A stretch of DNA of 64,000 bases from Diplodia intermedia (lineage: Eukaryota; Ascomycota; Dothideomycetes; Botryosphaeriales; Botryosphaeriaceae), in assembly GCA_021495925.1 (NCBI GenBank), contig JAKEKT010000016.1, positions 186,001 through 250,000 on the forward strand, in the 5' to 3' direction. The position numbers and the translations under genes were made by a program. The notes under the pieces are model-generated. The model was given only the letters and a program-made list of their open reading frames with translations, did no database searches and was not told where the DNA came from. Numbering within the stretch: the first letter of the stretch is position 1; every line of letters begins with the position of its first letter. This document shows positions 45,022 to 56,854 of the stretch, one piece after another.

Positions 45022-46523
45022 TCAAACTTTGACCTTAAGCTTCAAGCCCACCAGGGCCGTCCTGCTGAAGAAAATGAAGACGGCACCGGCGATCTGCATG
45101 ACGCCGCAGAAGACTTTGAGGCCGGTGAAGCTACCGCCCTCGGCCTGGACGATGGCGCCGGCGATGGGGTTGGAGACAAGGGCGGCAATGCTGATGACGG
45201 CGAACATGGCGCCGGAGCGGACGCCGATCTTGCGCACGTCGGAGATCTGGGCGATGAGGGCGGGTGCCATGGAGACGAAGGCGCCGCTGCCAAAGCCGTA
45301 GGCGGCTGCGAAGACGATGAGCGCGGCGTTGCCCGACGCGGGGATCCACAGCGCCAGGTCGAGCACGGCAGTGAGCGAGCAGAGCACCAGCATCACGTTG
45401 TAGCGGCCGATCTTGTCCCCGATGTAGCCGGGCAGCACGCGGCCGAAGAGGGAGAGGGCGTTGAGGATGGGGATGAGGTAACCGGCTAGCCGGGCGGACA
45501 TGCCTTCTGCGGTGGCTTGCACGATCAGGTAGTTGATGGGTAGGAACATGCCCATGAAGAAGAGAAAAGAGCCGATGGTCAGGAAGAGGAAGGGCATCTC
45601 CTTGAAGGGCAGCACGAACTCGATGGGGGCCAGCGGCCTGGGCGTGGGCGGGATGCGCGACTTGATGGTGAGATTGGCAATTGACATGAGGAAGAGGATC
45701 AGAAAGGCGCAGATGCGCATGGTCCAGGGGAAGCCGACCTGGGGAATGAGGTGCGAGACCATAATGGGGAAGATGACGCCGCCGATGGACGAGCCGGCGG
45801 CCATCAGGCCGAAGGCAAGCGCGCGACGGCGGAAGAACCAGGTCGCATTGGTGGACATGGCCGGGTAGAAGATAGCGCTTGCGCCCATGGCCGAGACAAT
45901 TCCCTGGGACAGGATGAACTGGTAGTACTGGGAAGACAGACTGGCCATCATGAGGCCGAAGACGTGCAGGAAACTGCCGACGAGAAGGATCCAGCGCGGG
46001 CCGTAGTTGTCGTAGAGCTTGCCGATGATGGGGCCCTTTGTGTGAGGTTAGTAAGGGAGCTCCGATGCAGGGAGAGAGCACTCACGCCAAAGAACATCAT
46101 GAAGGCTTCACATGATGGGATCCAAGAGATGGTACTCGGAGAATATTGGCTGAGCTGATGGGTTTGGTAGTACTCCTGGAAGACGCCAATGCAGTTGATC
46201 CAACCGAAGCTGCAGAAGAGAGCGCAGAAGCCACCCAGCACACACAGCCATGCGTCACGCCCCCCGTCGGGGAAGTTCTTGGGGTCCATTGGGTTTGGCG
46301 GCGCTGGAGGCGCACCGGCCTTTTCGGCGTCGACATGGGGCGCCTTCTCGGACTGCGGTTCAGTTTCGACCTCAGGCAGAGCGTTGGCCTCGGTGTGGTT
46401 GGTCACGGGCTCGGCGTCGTGGAGGTGATTGTGCTTTTCGTGGACATTGCTATGCTGGGAATCGCGCTCCATGGCCTTGACCGACGAGACGGAGGACTGG
46501 GAGAGGGATGTTGTTGAAGCCAT
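45022..46523 (-). CDS. monocarboxylate transporter-like MFS protein
   Basis: MFS transporter of the fungal monocarboxylate-porter (MCT/MCH) type, 483 residues with one intron (46036-46085). A long hydrophilic N-terminal tail (about 85 residues, Glu/His-rich) precedes TM1, starting at FPDGGRDAWLCVLGGFCALFCSFGWINCIGVFQEYY. This DGG.GW...V...F...F...G....GVF.EYY segment is the family hallmark. It continues YSPSTISWIPSCEAFMMFF, GPIIGKLYDNYGPRW and FYPAMSTNATWFFRRRALAFGLMAAGSSIGGVIFP, with GYIGDKIGRYNVM in the second half. Twelve helices are expected. Members include riboflavin and short-chain acid transporters; the substrate cannot be chosen from sequence. Confidence 0.9.
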
Positions 46524-48223
46524 GCTGGCGGTTGGAGGAATGAATGGAGCGGGCGCGTGGGGCCGGATTGGGGACGTTGGGACAAAGGCAAGGGTGGCTT
46601 TTGGTGTGCCCAGCGACCAGGTGCTGGGGTGAAGAAAGCGCTTCGTCCCGCGGGGATAAGAGATGCTTGCGTGCCAGGCACGGGGCGGGCATGTGGTTAT
46701 ATAGCGGGCGTCGCACTGTGGCGTCTTCCCCGACCGCCTGAGAGCGGCGTCTTCGCAGCAGCACTCGCAGGAAGCGGCGCCCGAAGGCGACGCTCGTCAG
46801 GCTAGATCCGCTAACGCCGAATGACAAGCTTCGCTGCACACCGGCGCGCTATCCCTTGTGGCGGCGGACACAAAGCAAGCCCTGGCCGGCCCCGGGCCGC
46901 TCCTGCTTATGCAGCAGTGATGATGGCATGGTTGTTGTCACGAGGCCGAGCCGGAGGGGGAGCTGAAATGCGGTGTGGTAGTGGTAGTCGACAGGGGGGA
47001 GGCTGCGAGCCGCGCGGGACGACAGGCTCGTGGTGTTGGTTGGTCGAAGGACGGCGCCGGAGCCTCGCGCTCGCCATTTGCGCAGTCCGAGGCCGACGCT
47101 CGCCAGCTTCACAACTTCACAACATCGGGCTCGGGGTATGCACAACTCGATACTTCAGGCTCGGCCTTCTGCCTGGGGACCGCCACGCCTGCCCCACCGA
47201 GCCACTCAGTGCACGCAGGTACCGTCGCCGTCCCTTTGCGCATTGTTGTGCAGCCGCCGCTGCTGCACGCCGCCGAAACGCTCTGAAACCCACGCCCGCC
47301 GACAAATCACTCGCGCCGCCGCAAAACGGTCCGCCTTGCATCTTCATACGAACTGTCCCACTGCGTGAGCCTCTGCCGCTCTGCCTTGCCCCCGCTCCTC
47401 GCGCGCCCTTTCCGGCCACGCGCAGCATCGCTGTGGAAGCGTTCGGGAGCAGATCTGTGCGACCACACGGCGCTGGCCGCAGCCTGGGTCACGCTCGCCT
47501 AGAGACTGGCTGGCTGGTTGCAGCCCCAGTCGCCCCCGGAGCGAACACCCGGTTTCCCACAGGACAGAGCCTCGATCGGATCTGATATGCATCAAGCACC
47601 ACGCCTGCTTCCTTTTTCCCGCCCGCCGTGCTGCCGGCTTTCTCGCTTGCTTGGCTATATACATTCCCAGCACCCTGGTACAGGCAAGCCCAGACATCAG
47701 CCCATTGACTCTCCATGTCGCATGAAGGCGTCTCGTTCGCCAGCTGGCCTGGCTGAAACCTGGTCCGCCATGTTGCTTTTGCAGAACCTCGTGAAGCCAG
47801 CATTCCCTGTTACTCGGTGCGACCCTGCCGGTTTTCTTTTCTCGGGAGAACCTCCCAACCGGGACACTCTCTGCCTCGAATCACCCGGCTTCTCTCATCC
47901 TCGGCTTCCCTTCTGCTCTTATACCTGCAACAAGCTCCATCTCCGTGGCACGAGCAACCCCGACTTTTGCCTATCATCGCCGAGCATACATCATGGATTG
48001 ATTGATTGACTGCGCACTGGAGATTGAGAGCACGATTAAGGCCGGGCCGGTCTTTTTCCTGCTCCTTCAACCAAGTTGTATCGGATACTCGTCATCTGAC
48101 GTGTTCTCAGCTAACCGTCATTAATCCTAAGTCCTCCTCCTTCGCCCAGCAATCCTGGAACCCAGATCCGCCCGGCCGGATAGCCCTCTCAGTGGCCAGC
48201 TCACCCTGCAGGCGCACTATACC
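46524..48223. other. intergenic
   Basis: 1.7 kb, GC-rich. It includes the MFS promoter side and the 3' side of the GAL80-like gene. Long open frames on both strands (for example 46821-47585) are compositional and show no domain features. Confidence 0.45.
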
Positions 48224-49499
48224 CTACAGCTCCAGCGAGTTGCCGTAGGTATCGCTGACGTACTGCGCTGGGAGGAGGCCGCTGCCCTTCTTCTGGCGCC
48301 AGTACAGCTCGTCGATCAACCGATGCCTGACAATCGCTTCGTCCCAATCAGCGTACTCATGCTCCCTGCCCTCCTCCGCGAACGCCTCGTACAGCCTCGC
48401 AATGTTCCTCGAAGGCCATGGATACTCCTTCTGGTCCCACTCGTCGCCCGCAGCGAAGCTGATCGTCTCGACCTCGCCGGTCTTTTGGTTGTGGACTTGA
48501 AGTTTCTGTCCGGGTTCGCCGATGTGAATCGACCCCGATCCCGTGGTGACCCTGATCTCGCCGGTAGACCCGTAGATGGTCCACACGGAGGCGGGCGAGC
48601 CTGGGACTTCCTGGCCGCCGCGCAGGTGATAAGAAATCAGCGCGCCGGAAGTCAAACGTCCTTGGATCAGAACCTGGTCGGCCGTGTCACGCGTGATCGT
48701 TTCAGTGACCTTAGCCGGTGGGTCGGAAGGACCAGGCTTGTACGAGAGGGGCTTGTCTCGTAAATTGATAGTCGGCCGCTTGGTCGCAAGGATGGACGAG
48801 AACGATGAGAGCTGGCCAAGAGCCTGGGTCACCGTGTCGAAATCTGATGCTCACAGGGTAAGCACGTCTCCATATACAGGAAACTCACGGGAAGAGGGGG
48901 GCTGCCTTACAGTGCGAGAAATGAACCGTCACCATGTTCCCACCCGTCTTGCGGTCATTCAGATACTTCACGCCCTCCCAATCCTCAGCACCGAAATTAT
49001 ACGCGCTCCCAGTCACGTCCACGCTCAGCACCTCGCCGACCCGGCCCGCATCGAGCAGCTCCTTGACCTTCAGCGCAATCGGCGCGCGCCTTCCCTGCAA
49101 GCCAATCAGTGTGCGCACGCCGCGCGCCCTGGCAAGTGCGGCGAGCTCCTCGGCCTCGGCCAGGTTGGCGCCAAGCGGCCACTCGCAGTAAACGGCCTTG
49201 ATGCTCTTGCTCTCCTGCAGGATGGGGCGGAGCAGTGCGAAGTGCTTGTCTACACGCACGCTGCAGACGACCAGGTCGACGTCGTCGGCGGCGGCGAGGT
49301 CGGCGGGGGTGCCGTAGGCCTTGGTTGCGGACGGGTCGAGGCCATGGGCAGCGATGGCGGCTTCGGCCGAGGCGACGCTGGAGTTGAGCAGGGCGGTGAT
49401 CTGGTACTTGTCGGTGGATTTTAGGTAGGGGAGGTGGGCGGAGCTGGCCCAGCTGCCGGTGGCGCTGAGGCCGATGAAGGCGACGCGGATGGGGGCCAT
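48224..49499 (-). CDS. GAL80-like Gfo/Idh/MocA oxidoreductase-fold protein
   Basis: A 402-residue protein of the Gfo/Idh/MocA fold, most similar in layout to the yeast regulator Gal80 and related NAD(P)-binding dehydrogenases. The start is MAPIRVAFIGLSATGSWAS; one intron (48844-48910) follows VTVHFSH. Rossmann start VAFIGLSATGSWASSAHLPYL replaces the strict GxGxxG with G-L-S-A-T-G, as in Gal80. YCEWPLGANLAEAEELAALARARGVRTLIGLQGRRAP corresponds to the central fold and the EW.L motif. The C-terminal half contains VWTIYGSTGEIRVTTGSG and EYADWDEAIVRHRLIDELYW. The usual catalytic EKP motif of the dehydrogenases is EWP here, again Gal80-like. Whether it is an enzyme or a transcriptional co-regulator is open. 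It is divergent from VTC4. Confidence 0.83.
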
Positions 49500-50194
49500 G
49501 ATTTGGTCTCGAAGAATTGAGCAACTGGTAGGTTGAGGGGTACTGAACTGGAATAGGCCTTTGGAGTTGGGAGCTATATAGTATGGGCAGCGGACTTAAA
49601 AGCAGCGGTAGCTTCTGACGGAGCTGAGATGTAAGCAAAAGCGGCGGCAGGTTCTGACCGAGCAGAGGGGTAAGCAAAAGCAGCAAGGCATCCTAAACGT
49701 TTGTGGTAATTGTGCTTTGAAATGGCAGACGCATTGCATCAAAACGGACGAATGTTAGAAATCAAGGCTCCCCAAAACGCAATAGCGCGGGGGAGTGGTG
49801 TGCGATCCGCCGACTGCATGGCGGGCGTCTGCGGGGAATGGCGAGCTAACGTCAAGATTCACTCGACCAGCTGTGGTTACAGAGTCTTCGATGCAGGTGT
49901 CGTCGGACATCGGAGCTGGAGGGCGGGATAGGCATTGCCGTGAGCAGAAAGTGGATGCTCTGGCGAAACGTGCGCGAGCAGCGGGCCTGATTCGCCGTTG
50001 CTGTCGCGAGAGCTTGGGCCCTCCCTGGCTGGCGCAGCGATGCACCCTTCGCCCAGAGCTCTTAGCGGCTGCTCGACGGCCTGACTTGCGCCAAAACTCT
50101 CGTTCCCTCGCCCGAGCCTCAGACCCGTCGAGTCGCCGCCGATTGCTGCGTTTTTTGCGACCCGTTTCGCCGCCCGGAGCCTCGAGCCGTCAGG
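49500..50194. promoter_or_regulatory. divergent promoter, GAL80-like/VTC4
   Basis: 695 bp between divergent start codons. CCATACTATATAGCTCC on the minus strand (about 49572-49588) is a TATA box about 80 bases upstream of the GAL80-like ATG. A two-copy tandem repeat lies immediately upstream. Confidence 0.55.
49600..49682. repeat. imperfect tandem repeat, two copies of about 40 bp
   Basis: Each unit reads AGC(A/G)GCGG, then TTCTGAC.GAGC, then GTAAGCAAA. Copies begin near 49600 and 49640. It sits just upstream of the TATA box of the GAL80-like gene. Confidence 0.65.
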
Positions 50195-52923
50195 ATGAGG
50201 TACGCGCTCCGCCCTGCACCTGCGCCTGCACCTGCACCACCACCCCAGCTCTCGCCAATCGCCGTGCCGCTCGTGACAACTTCTGGCTGACCGCCCCGCG
50301 CCCCCCAGGTTCGGCCAGCAGCTGCGCACCTCCTTGATCAAGGACTGGTACTACTACTACATTTCCTACGACGACCTGAAGGAGAGCCTCAAGAAGGCCA
50401 ACGACGGCTCCACCACCGCCAAGACCGGCGAGCGCCACGTCGAGTGGACCGAGAAGGACGAGCAGCGCTTCGTGCACGAGCTGGAGCAGGAACTCGACAA
50501 GGTCCACACCTTCCAGCAAGTCAAGAGCGGCGAGATTGTGCGCCGCATCAAGGTGTCGGAGAAGGAGGTCAACGACGTCATCCAGCGCGCCGAGCAGGCC
50601 AACAATGGCAACCAGCACGTCGATGCCCCCTCCGAGGACGACTTCGAGGCGCTTGAGGAGGACCTGAGCGACATCATCGCCGACGTGCACGACCTGGCCA
50701 AGTTCACCCAGCTGAACTACACCGGCTTCCAGAAGATTATCAAGAAGCATGATGTACGTTGACATTTGACTTGGAGCCGGCAGACTACGCACGGACAGCC
50801 AATTGGGCGCCGATAGGACTGACTTGCTGACGAGCCAGTAGAAACTCACGTCATGGCACCTCAAGCCCGTCTTTGCCGCCCGTCTGCGCGCCAAGCCGTT
50901 CTTCAAGGACAACTACGACAACTTCATCGTCAAGCTCTCCAAGCTCTACGATCTCGTCCGCACTCGCGGAAGCCCGGTCAAAGGCGACGCAGCTGCCGGC
51001 GGATCCCAGCAGAACTTTGTCCGCCAAACAACGAAATACTGGGTGCACCAGGACAATATCACGGAGCTGAAGCTCATCATCTTGAAGCATTTGCCTGTGT
51101 TGGTCTTCAACGCCAGCAAGGAGTTTGAGCCCAAGGACTCGGCTATTTCCTCCATCTACTATGACAACACCGATACTTGGGAGCTCTACACTGGCCGCTT
51201 GAAGAAGACCGAGGGCGCCGAGGCCATTCGTCTCCGTTGGTATGGCGGCATGGAAACGGATACCATCTTCGTGGAGAGGAAAACGCACCGCGAGGACTGG
51301 ACTGGCGAAAAGTCTGTCAAGGCGCGCTTCGCTTTGAAGGAGAAGAACGTCAACGCTTTTCTGGTGGGAAAGATGAGCGTCGAGCAGGTTTTTGAAAAGA
51401 TGCGCAAGGAGGGCAAGAAGAGTGAGAAGGAGATTGCGGATCTGGAGCAGCTGGCACGCGAGATTCAGTACCGTACCATCACCCGCAATCTGGTCCCTGT
51501 TACTAGATCTTTCTACAACCGGACAGCCTTCCAGCTTCCCGGAGATGCTCGTGTGCGCATTTCCCTGGACACGGAGCTGACCATGACGCGTGAGGACAAC
51601 CTTGACGGCCGGAACCGTGCGGGCAAGAACTGGCGCAGAATGGACATTGGTATCGACTATCCTTTCTCGCAGCTGCCTCCTGAGGATGTGGAACGCTTCC
51701 CTTACGCGGTCCTGGAGGTCAAGCTACAGACGCAAATGGGCCAGGAGCCGCCGCAGTGGATTCGAGAGCTCACCTCAAGCCACTTGGTGGAGGCTGTGCC
51801 CAAGTTTTCCAAATTCATTCACGGAACCGCGAAACTGCAGCCCGACCGCATCCACCTGTTGCCCTTCTGGATGCCGCAGATGGACGTCGATATCCGCAAA
51901 CCTATCAGCCATCGCTTCGGCATTGAGCGTCCCGGACAGAGTGCCGACATCTCAACCAGCGGCGGTGGCTACGATGATGAGAGCGACGAGGAGGACGACC
52001 TCGCCTTGCCCGGCGGCGCACCGGAAGATGACGAAGCCTTCCACCGTCTGCGTGCAGCGCGCGATGCCATGGAGCAGCACGACCTAGATCAGCGGCGCGA
52101 CTACGGAAGTGCCGCCAACGGAGACCATAACGGGGCTCCGCGCAACCAGCTCGATATCGAGGAGCGTGTCGCGGCACGCCCTCGCCCAGAGGACGACTAT
52201 CCGCTGTACGACTCTGAGGACGAGGACAGCGAGGACCTCCTTGAGGAAGCTCGCCGCGTCGGCGGCTGGCACTACCGCCGCAAACAGTTTGAACACGCCG
52301 TCGCCACGGCCAGCGAGCGAGTGTTATCCGTCCTCCAGCGTGTCAAGCCCGTCCCGCGCAGCACGCCAATGCCCGAGACCGGAGGCGGCGGCTTAGGCGT
52401 GCCGAAGGCCACGGGTGAGGCGAAGCGGTTCAAGGCACCCAAGGGCAAGAGGATCCACGTGCCGGTCCGCGTGGAGCCGAAGGTGTTCTTCGCCGCCGAA
52501 CGCACATTCTTGAGTTGGCTCGAGTTCTCCATCATTCTGGGCAGTATCGCGGCTACGTTGCTCAACTTCGGTAAGTCTTATTCGCTATTTTTCTTGCAGT
52601 GCCTTTTTACTTTCCACCCCCATCCTTTGAAATGTTTTTTCTCTGACTGAGGTGAGTATACAGGTGACGGCATCGCCCTCGCTTCCGCCTGGGCCTTCAC
52701 CATCATCGCCTGTTTCTCGCTCTTCTACTCCATGGGCCTGTACCTTTGGCGCGTTGACAAGATCCGCAACCGCCGCGCCGTGCGATACCACGACAAATAC
52801 GGCCCGACGGCGCTGTGTCTGGGCCTGCTGGTCGCCGTGATCATCAGCTTCAGTTTGAGGTTTGCCAACCCCGAGGGGTGGAAGGGTGGCTTGAAGGACG
52901 GGGGGATGAAGGGGCATGCTTGA
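50195..52923 (+). CDS. VTC4: vacuolar transporter chaperone Vtc4, polyphosphate polymerase
   Basis: Catalytic subunit of the VTC complex, which makes inorganic polyphosphate from ATP and moves it into the vacuole. The first coding exon is only ATGAG; introns 50200-50308, 50754-50841 and 52571-52663 give 812 residues. Domains: N-terminal SPX inositol-pyrophosphate sensor (FGQQLRTSLIKDWYYYYISYDDLK to FQKIIKKHDK), the tunnel-shaped polymerase domain, an acidic insert, and three C-terminal helices of DUF202 type. Catalytic residues of Vtc4 are present: the R-x-R in AIRLRWYG, K-x-H in VERKTHREDW, Arg in VRISLDTELTM, Glu in VLEVKLQ and Lys in KFSKFIHG. This separates it from the non-catalytic Vtc2/3. 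The insert (DDESDEEDDLALPGG to YDSEDEDSEDLLEE, about 555-665) is longer than in yeast. Confidence 0.95.
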
Positions 52924-54312
52924 TGGATGGGTGAAGGAAGGAGCGGGGGTAGGCTGTTGACTTATGTGGGCGGTAAGTTTTGTCGTTGTCGTCGTTGTTG
53001 TCGTGGTGATAGTTGATGTTGATATTGATGCTGTACATCTGTATTCCCGTGATCGGTCATGGGTTTTTGCTTGGGGGAAAGGGGAAAAAAAAAGTGCACT
53101 CCGCGTGATTGGAAGGTTAGGTTGGGTACATGTATGTAGAATATGTGTTATCTGTGAGCATATCAGGTCCAAACTAAATCGAAAATCTTTCTTTGCTAGA
53201 GCTGTGACTCGGGCCGGTGGTTAATTGTATATACTAGATGGTAGCACCCGCCCTTATGATCATCCAATGCCTATTGGCCGAAATGCCACCCATGCTTGTC
53301 CCGCACACACAGAAGAGTAGAATGTTTTGGTAGCCTACGTTGGAGTAACCAAGTCCAACCCAGCTTCCTAAACGAAGATGGCTATACCGTCTAGCGCGCC
53401 TCCTGTCGCCAAAGTCGAGTCCAGCGGCGTCTACGAATATGAAGATTGACTAAGATTTCGATGCCTCTAGAAGGTAGTTCGTGAGAAAGTCTCTCAGCTC
53501 GGTTTTGCCCCATTTTCATTTCTGCCTACGCTCATGGAAATGTTCTTGGCGGGTCTCGGTAATCCTTTAGAGGCTTCAAAAGAGCACGGAAGGAGTTGGT
53601 TAAGTAGAGACCGGAAAGGCGGGCTTCATTCTTTGTATGGTTTCTCTACGACCGTGAAATCAAGAAGGCTACAACGATATCACCATTTCCCTCGGATGTA
53701 CGCTCCTACGCCCGCCACACATACTCCACCAAAGTGGATATTCCGGACCTTGGATGACCTCTCACCCAAAGCAGGTCTTAATTGCGAACCAACCAAGCTC
53801 TGCAGTCGTCGTGATTCAAAAGCCAGGGACCTGTGTTTTTAGTCTGTATGAACGTCCTGTTCTCGTCATTTTTGCTCGTCGAATGTGAGTGGGTCCAGAG
53901 GAGCTGGGTAATGCTTAAGAAGAATGGAGCCATGGTCGAATACTATGGGTCGTCATCACTAAAACCCCTATATGAGCACATTGTCTAGAAAGAGACGCCT
54001 ATATTTGTTAGCAGTTACCTCTATTACTACAATGCGTGTTTGTCGCTATTTTAAGTACTAATAGAATTCTAGTTCTCTAGATACTCTTCTTTACCTTTCG
54101 CTTGATCCCCACTTTGAACTTTCACGGCCAGCTCAAAACCCATAGACTCAGAAAGGGTGGGTCAATGGGGCAGCGTGCGTGGACTTGTCATCCTAAGTTA
54201 CAGATCAGACACCAGCGAGTCAATAGTAGATTGCTGCGGCGTCGTCTTGGGGTCAACAGTCATATTGCAACAGGAAAACGTACTTGTCAACAAGCAGTGA
54301 TCTGCTTACAAT
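52924..54312. other. intergenic, partly AT-leaning
   Basis: 1.4 kb between VTC4 and tRNA-Gly. It has a GTT/GTC-rich tract (about 52,978-53,035) and an AT-leaning stretch (about 53,880-54,110). Open frames (for example 53534-53842) are not convincing. Confidence 0.45.
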
Positions 54313-54437
54313 GCGTTGGTGGTTTAGTGGTAAAATTCATCGTTGCCAAGAGTTGTCGCTCCTCAAAGAGAATAGGATTCTCCAAGGGACTCAACACCAG
54401 ATTCGATGAGCCCCGGGTTCGATTCCCGGCCGACGCA
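54313..54437 (+). tRNA. tRNA-Gly (GCC), intron-containing
   Basis: Acceptor GCGTTGG pairs with CCGACGC, with discriminator A. The D-arm GGTTTAGTGGTAAAATTC, the loop TTGCCA (anticodon GCC) and the T-arm CCGGGTTCGATTCCCGG are canonical for tRNA-Gly. An intron of about 53 bases interrupts the loop after the base following the anticodon, and the 3' half resumes TCGATGAGC. Confidence 0.9.
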
Positions 54438-55959
54438 TCTCTTTTGCTTCCCTGCGTTCGACGAGGATGCATGGGAACTGCGTTTTGCTGTGAAGGGAGC
54501 TCGAAGGAGGACGTCGAGGCGTCCGACGTTGTGCCGGCCCACAGGGTGGAAATTTTTTGCAGGGGTAGCACCGAAGAGGGTCCAGAACGTCGTTTGCATT
54601 GACGCGAGATGAGCTAATGGCTGCTTGTGGATGCTTCGTGGCTGATATCTTGATTTGACCTCCGCCGCCGCTGTTTCCGGCTGCACGCGAATGGACTTGC
54701 GTAAGAGTGGCAGTAAGAGGTGCCGTAGGTCAAAATTGCGAGCTACCTATTGGTGGCGAAGGAAGAGCCATGTCTGGTCCCGGAAGCAACCCCGTGGGAG
54801 GATAGAGACGAGGCGCATTGGTCGAGCTTGCGCCAGGAGCATGTGAGGCTTTCCCGCCTGGCCGCTGGATGGAGAGTCGAGAAGCCCAGGTTCCAAGGAC
54901 GGACTCTCTTTCTCCTCTCTTTCCCTGAAGGAGATGGGACAGCTCATGGGCGCTAACGAGGGCTGCTTGGCGCAGGTCATGAGTGCTGGCCGAGGGGTGG
55001 GAGCAACGGGCAGCCGCGGACAGGCGCCTCGGCCTGCTGGGAGCTTCTCTGGCGAGCAGAAGCGAGCAAGCAAGGCGGAGCGGGCAATGCAACAGCGTCG
55101 ATAGCAAGGGGAAAAGGCTGGGGTGGAGGTGCTGAGGTGCTGTGCTGTGGTGCGGGCGAGGAGATCAGCGCGCACAGGCCACGACAGCAGCCTGCACTGG
55201 GCGACTGGCTCTGTGGCTCTGTGCAGCAGCTAAGCGGAGCCGGCCCGGCGTCCCTAGACTTTATCGATCGGAACTGCGGCCTGCGCGGGCCTCCCTCGCA
55301 TCGCAGCTCCCATCTCCCATGTCCCATGCCATCCCAGCAACGGCCGGCCCGCCGCCCTCGTGCTTCAACTCCCTCTCCACGCTCCCGCCCTCGACCGCCG
55401 CGCCCATTCGCTTCCTGAGCCCTGCACACGCCCTTTACGACCTGTCGTCCCCGCTGCCTCCGTTTGACTGGCCATTGCTAGTGGCAGCACTTCCGCTCTA
55501 GGACGCGCCAGTGTCATCCGTACGACCCGAAATGCAGCGCTCCCGCACCCTCAAGCGCTGAAGAAGCAGCCCTCTTGTCAATCTGTGCAACACGTCTCGC
55601 GCCTGCTGGCTGCCCGGCCGCCTATCGACACCGTTGGGGGAGGAGGGCAGGACGGGACGGAAGGAAGAGAGGTCGGCAATTGCTGGGCACTGCACGTCCG
55701 CTCGCGTCACTCGGTGCCAAAGGAGACGCCGGCGCCAGTATACATCCTCGCAGGCCACTGCCCACCTCCGGTCGACATCCAATAAGCATCGCAACGCTCC
55801 CGCTCGCACACCTATAACGTCGCCTGATAATTGACGCTCGTCGCCGCGCACCTCACTCCACCTACGTCTGCGAACGTCGCCTGCACCTCACACCTGCCAC
55901 CTACGCCCGCCATCCACGCTTTTGCTTGTGCCCATAGTTGCCCACGATTCCCGGTTACA
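54438..55959. other. intergenic
   Basis: 1.5 kb GC-rich spacer before a plus-strand gene. Compositional open frames in both directions; nothing supported. Confidence 0.45.
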
Positions 55960-56854
55960 ATGCCCACGTACCTTCTACACGGCTTCCGCTGGCCACGCAA
56001 CCTGATCCGGATCCATATCATCTTGCAAAACCTCGACGATGCCGCGGCCGAATGGCTCATGGCACCCGCCACGGTAGCATGCATCAGGGAGAACTTCAAG
56101 CAGAAGTACGCCAATGCAATGCAGGGATTGCCCGACCTGCAGTTCATCGAGCAGTTCGACGTCGAAACAGCGGACAAGGGGGACAATGTGCAGCCGTATG
56201 CATATGTCGCGGATGTAGTCGAGGAGATCAAGCTCGGCGTTGAGGTCGGCGAGATCATGGGTCGCGGCGTGCCCAACGAGCAGTGGGCCTCAATCACCGA
56301 GCTACGCGACCAGATCGCGCCAGGCGAGAAGGTTGGCTGGTTCGTCGTCGTGTGCCAGGATACGGAGCGCCTCCCGCCTTCGGTTTCCGAGGATGAAGAC
56401 GAATATTTCGAGGAAGAATACGAGGATGAGTCTTTGACCGGAGGCATAGAGGCGGACATGCAGGACATGGCGGTGACGAACGGAAACGGTCATCTCGCGG
56501 TGGAACCGCCAAAGGAGGATATCCACCTGAATGACCATCGGAATGGACAAGCTCCGGTCAAGGTGCACAGTCAAGAAAGCCCGAGTATCGACAAGAGCGG
56601 GCAAAGCGCCAGCACAAGCAGCGCGACAAAAGAGGAAAGCATTGAGCAGCGTCCGACCACAAGCAGAAGTGTGAAGAGGTGGTTCAGTGGATTCAGCCCC
56701 CTCAAAAAGGCGAAAAGGTAAGTTTCAACTTTCTCGCAACCTTCGGCATGGCCATATTGACACCCTCCGTAGCCTAAGAGATCTCCGCAAACTCGAGAGT
56801 GAGAAGGCGAAAGAGATGTCCATGCCGCCACCTCTTCCAGGAACAGCCGCTTAA
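55960..56854 (+). CDS. conserved fungal protein of unknown function
   Basis: A 279-residue protein with one intron (56718-56772). The start is MPTYLLHGFRWPRNLIRIHIILQNLDDAAAEWLM at 55960, preceded by an ACA context. The first about 150 residues look like a compact conserved domain: FVVVCQDTERLPPS ends it, and IEQFDVETADKGDNVQPYAYVADVVEEIKL lies in the middle. I recall this opening (MPTYLLHGFRWPR..IRIHIILQNLDDAAAEW) as widespread in filamentous fungi without a known function. The remainder is disordered: a Glu/Asp tract (EDEDEYFEEEYEDES), a Ser/Thr region, a basic RWFSGFSPLKKAKR at the splice site and a Pro-rich tail ending GTAA. No catalytic motif or membrane segment is seen. A PH-like fold is possible but unsupported. 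Confidence 0.8.

Noticed and set aside
46821..47585. 254-codon plus-strand frame
   Set aside because: Arg/Ala/Gly/Pro bias typical of noncoding GC-rich DNA; antisense frames equally open.
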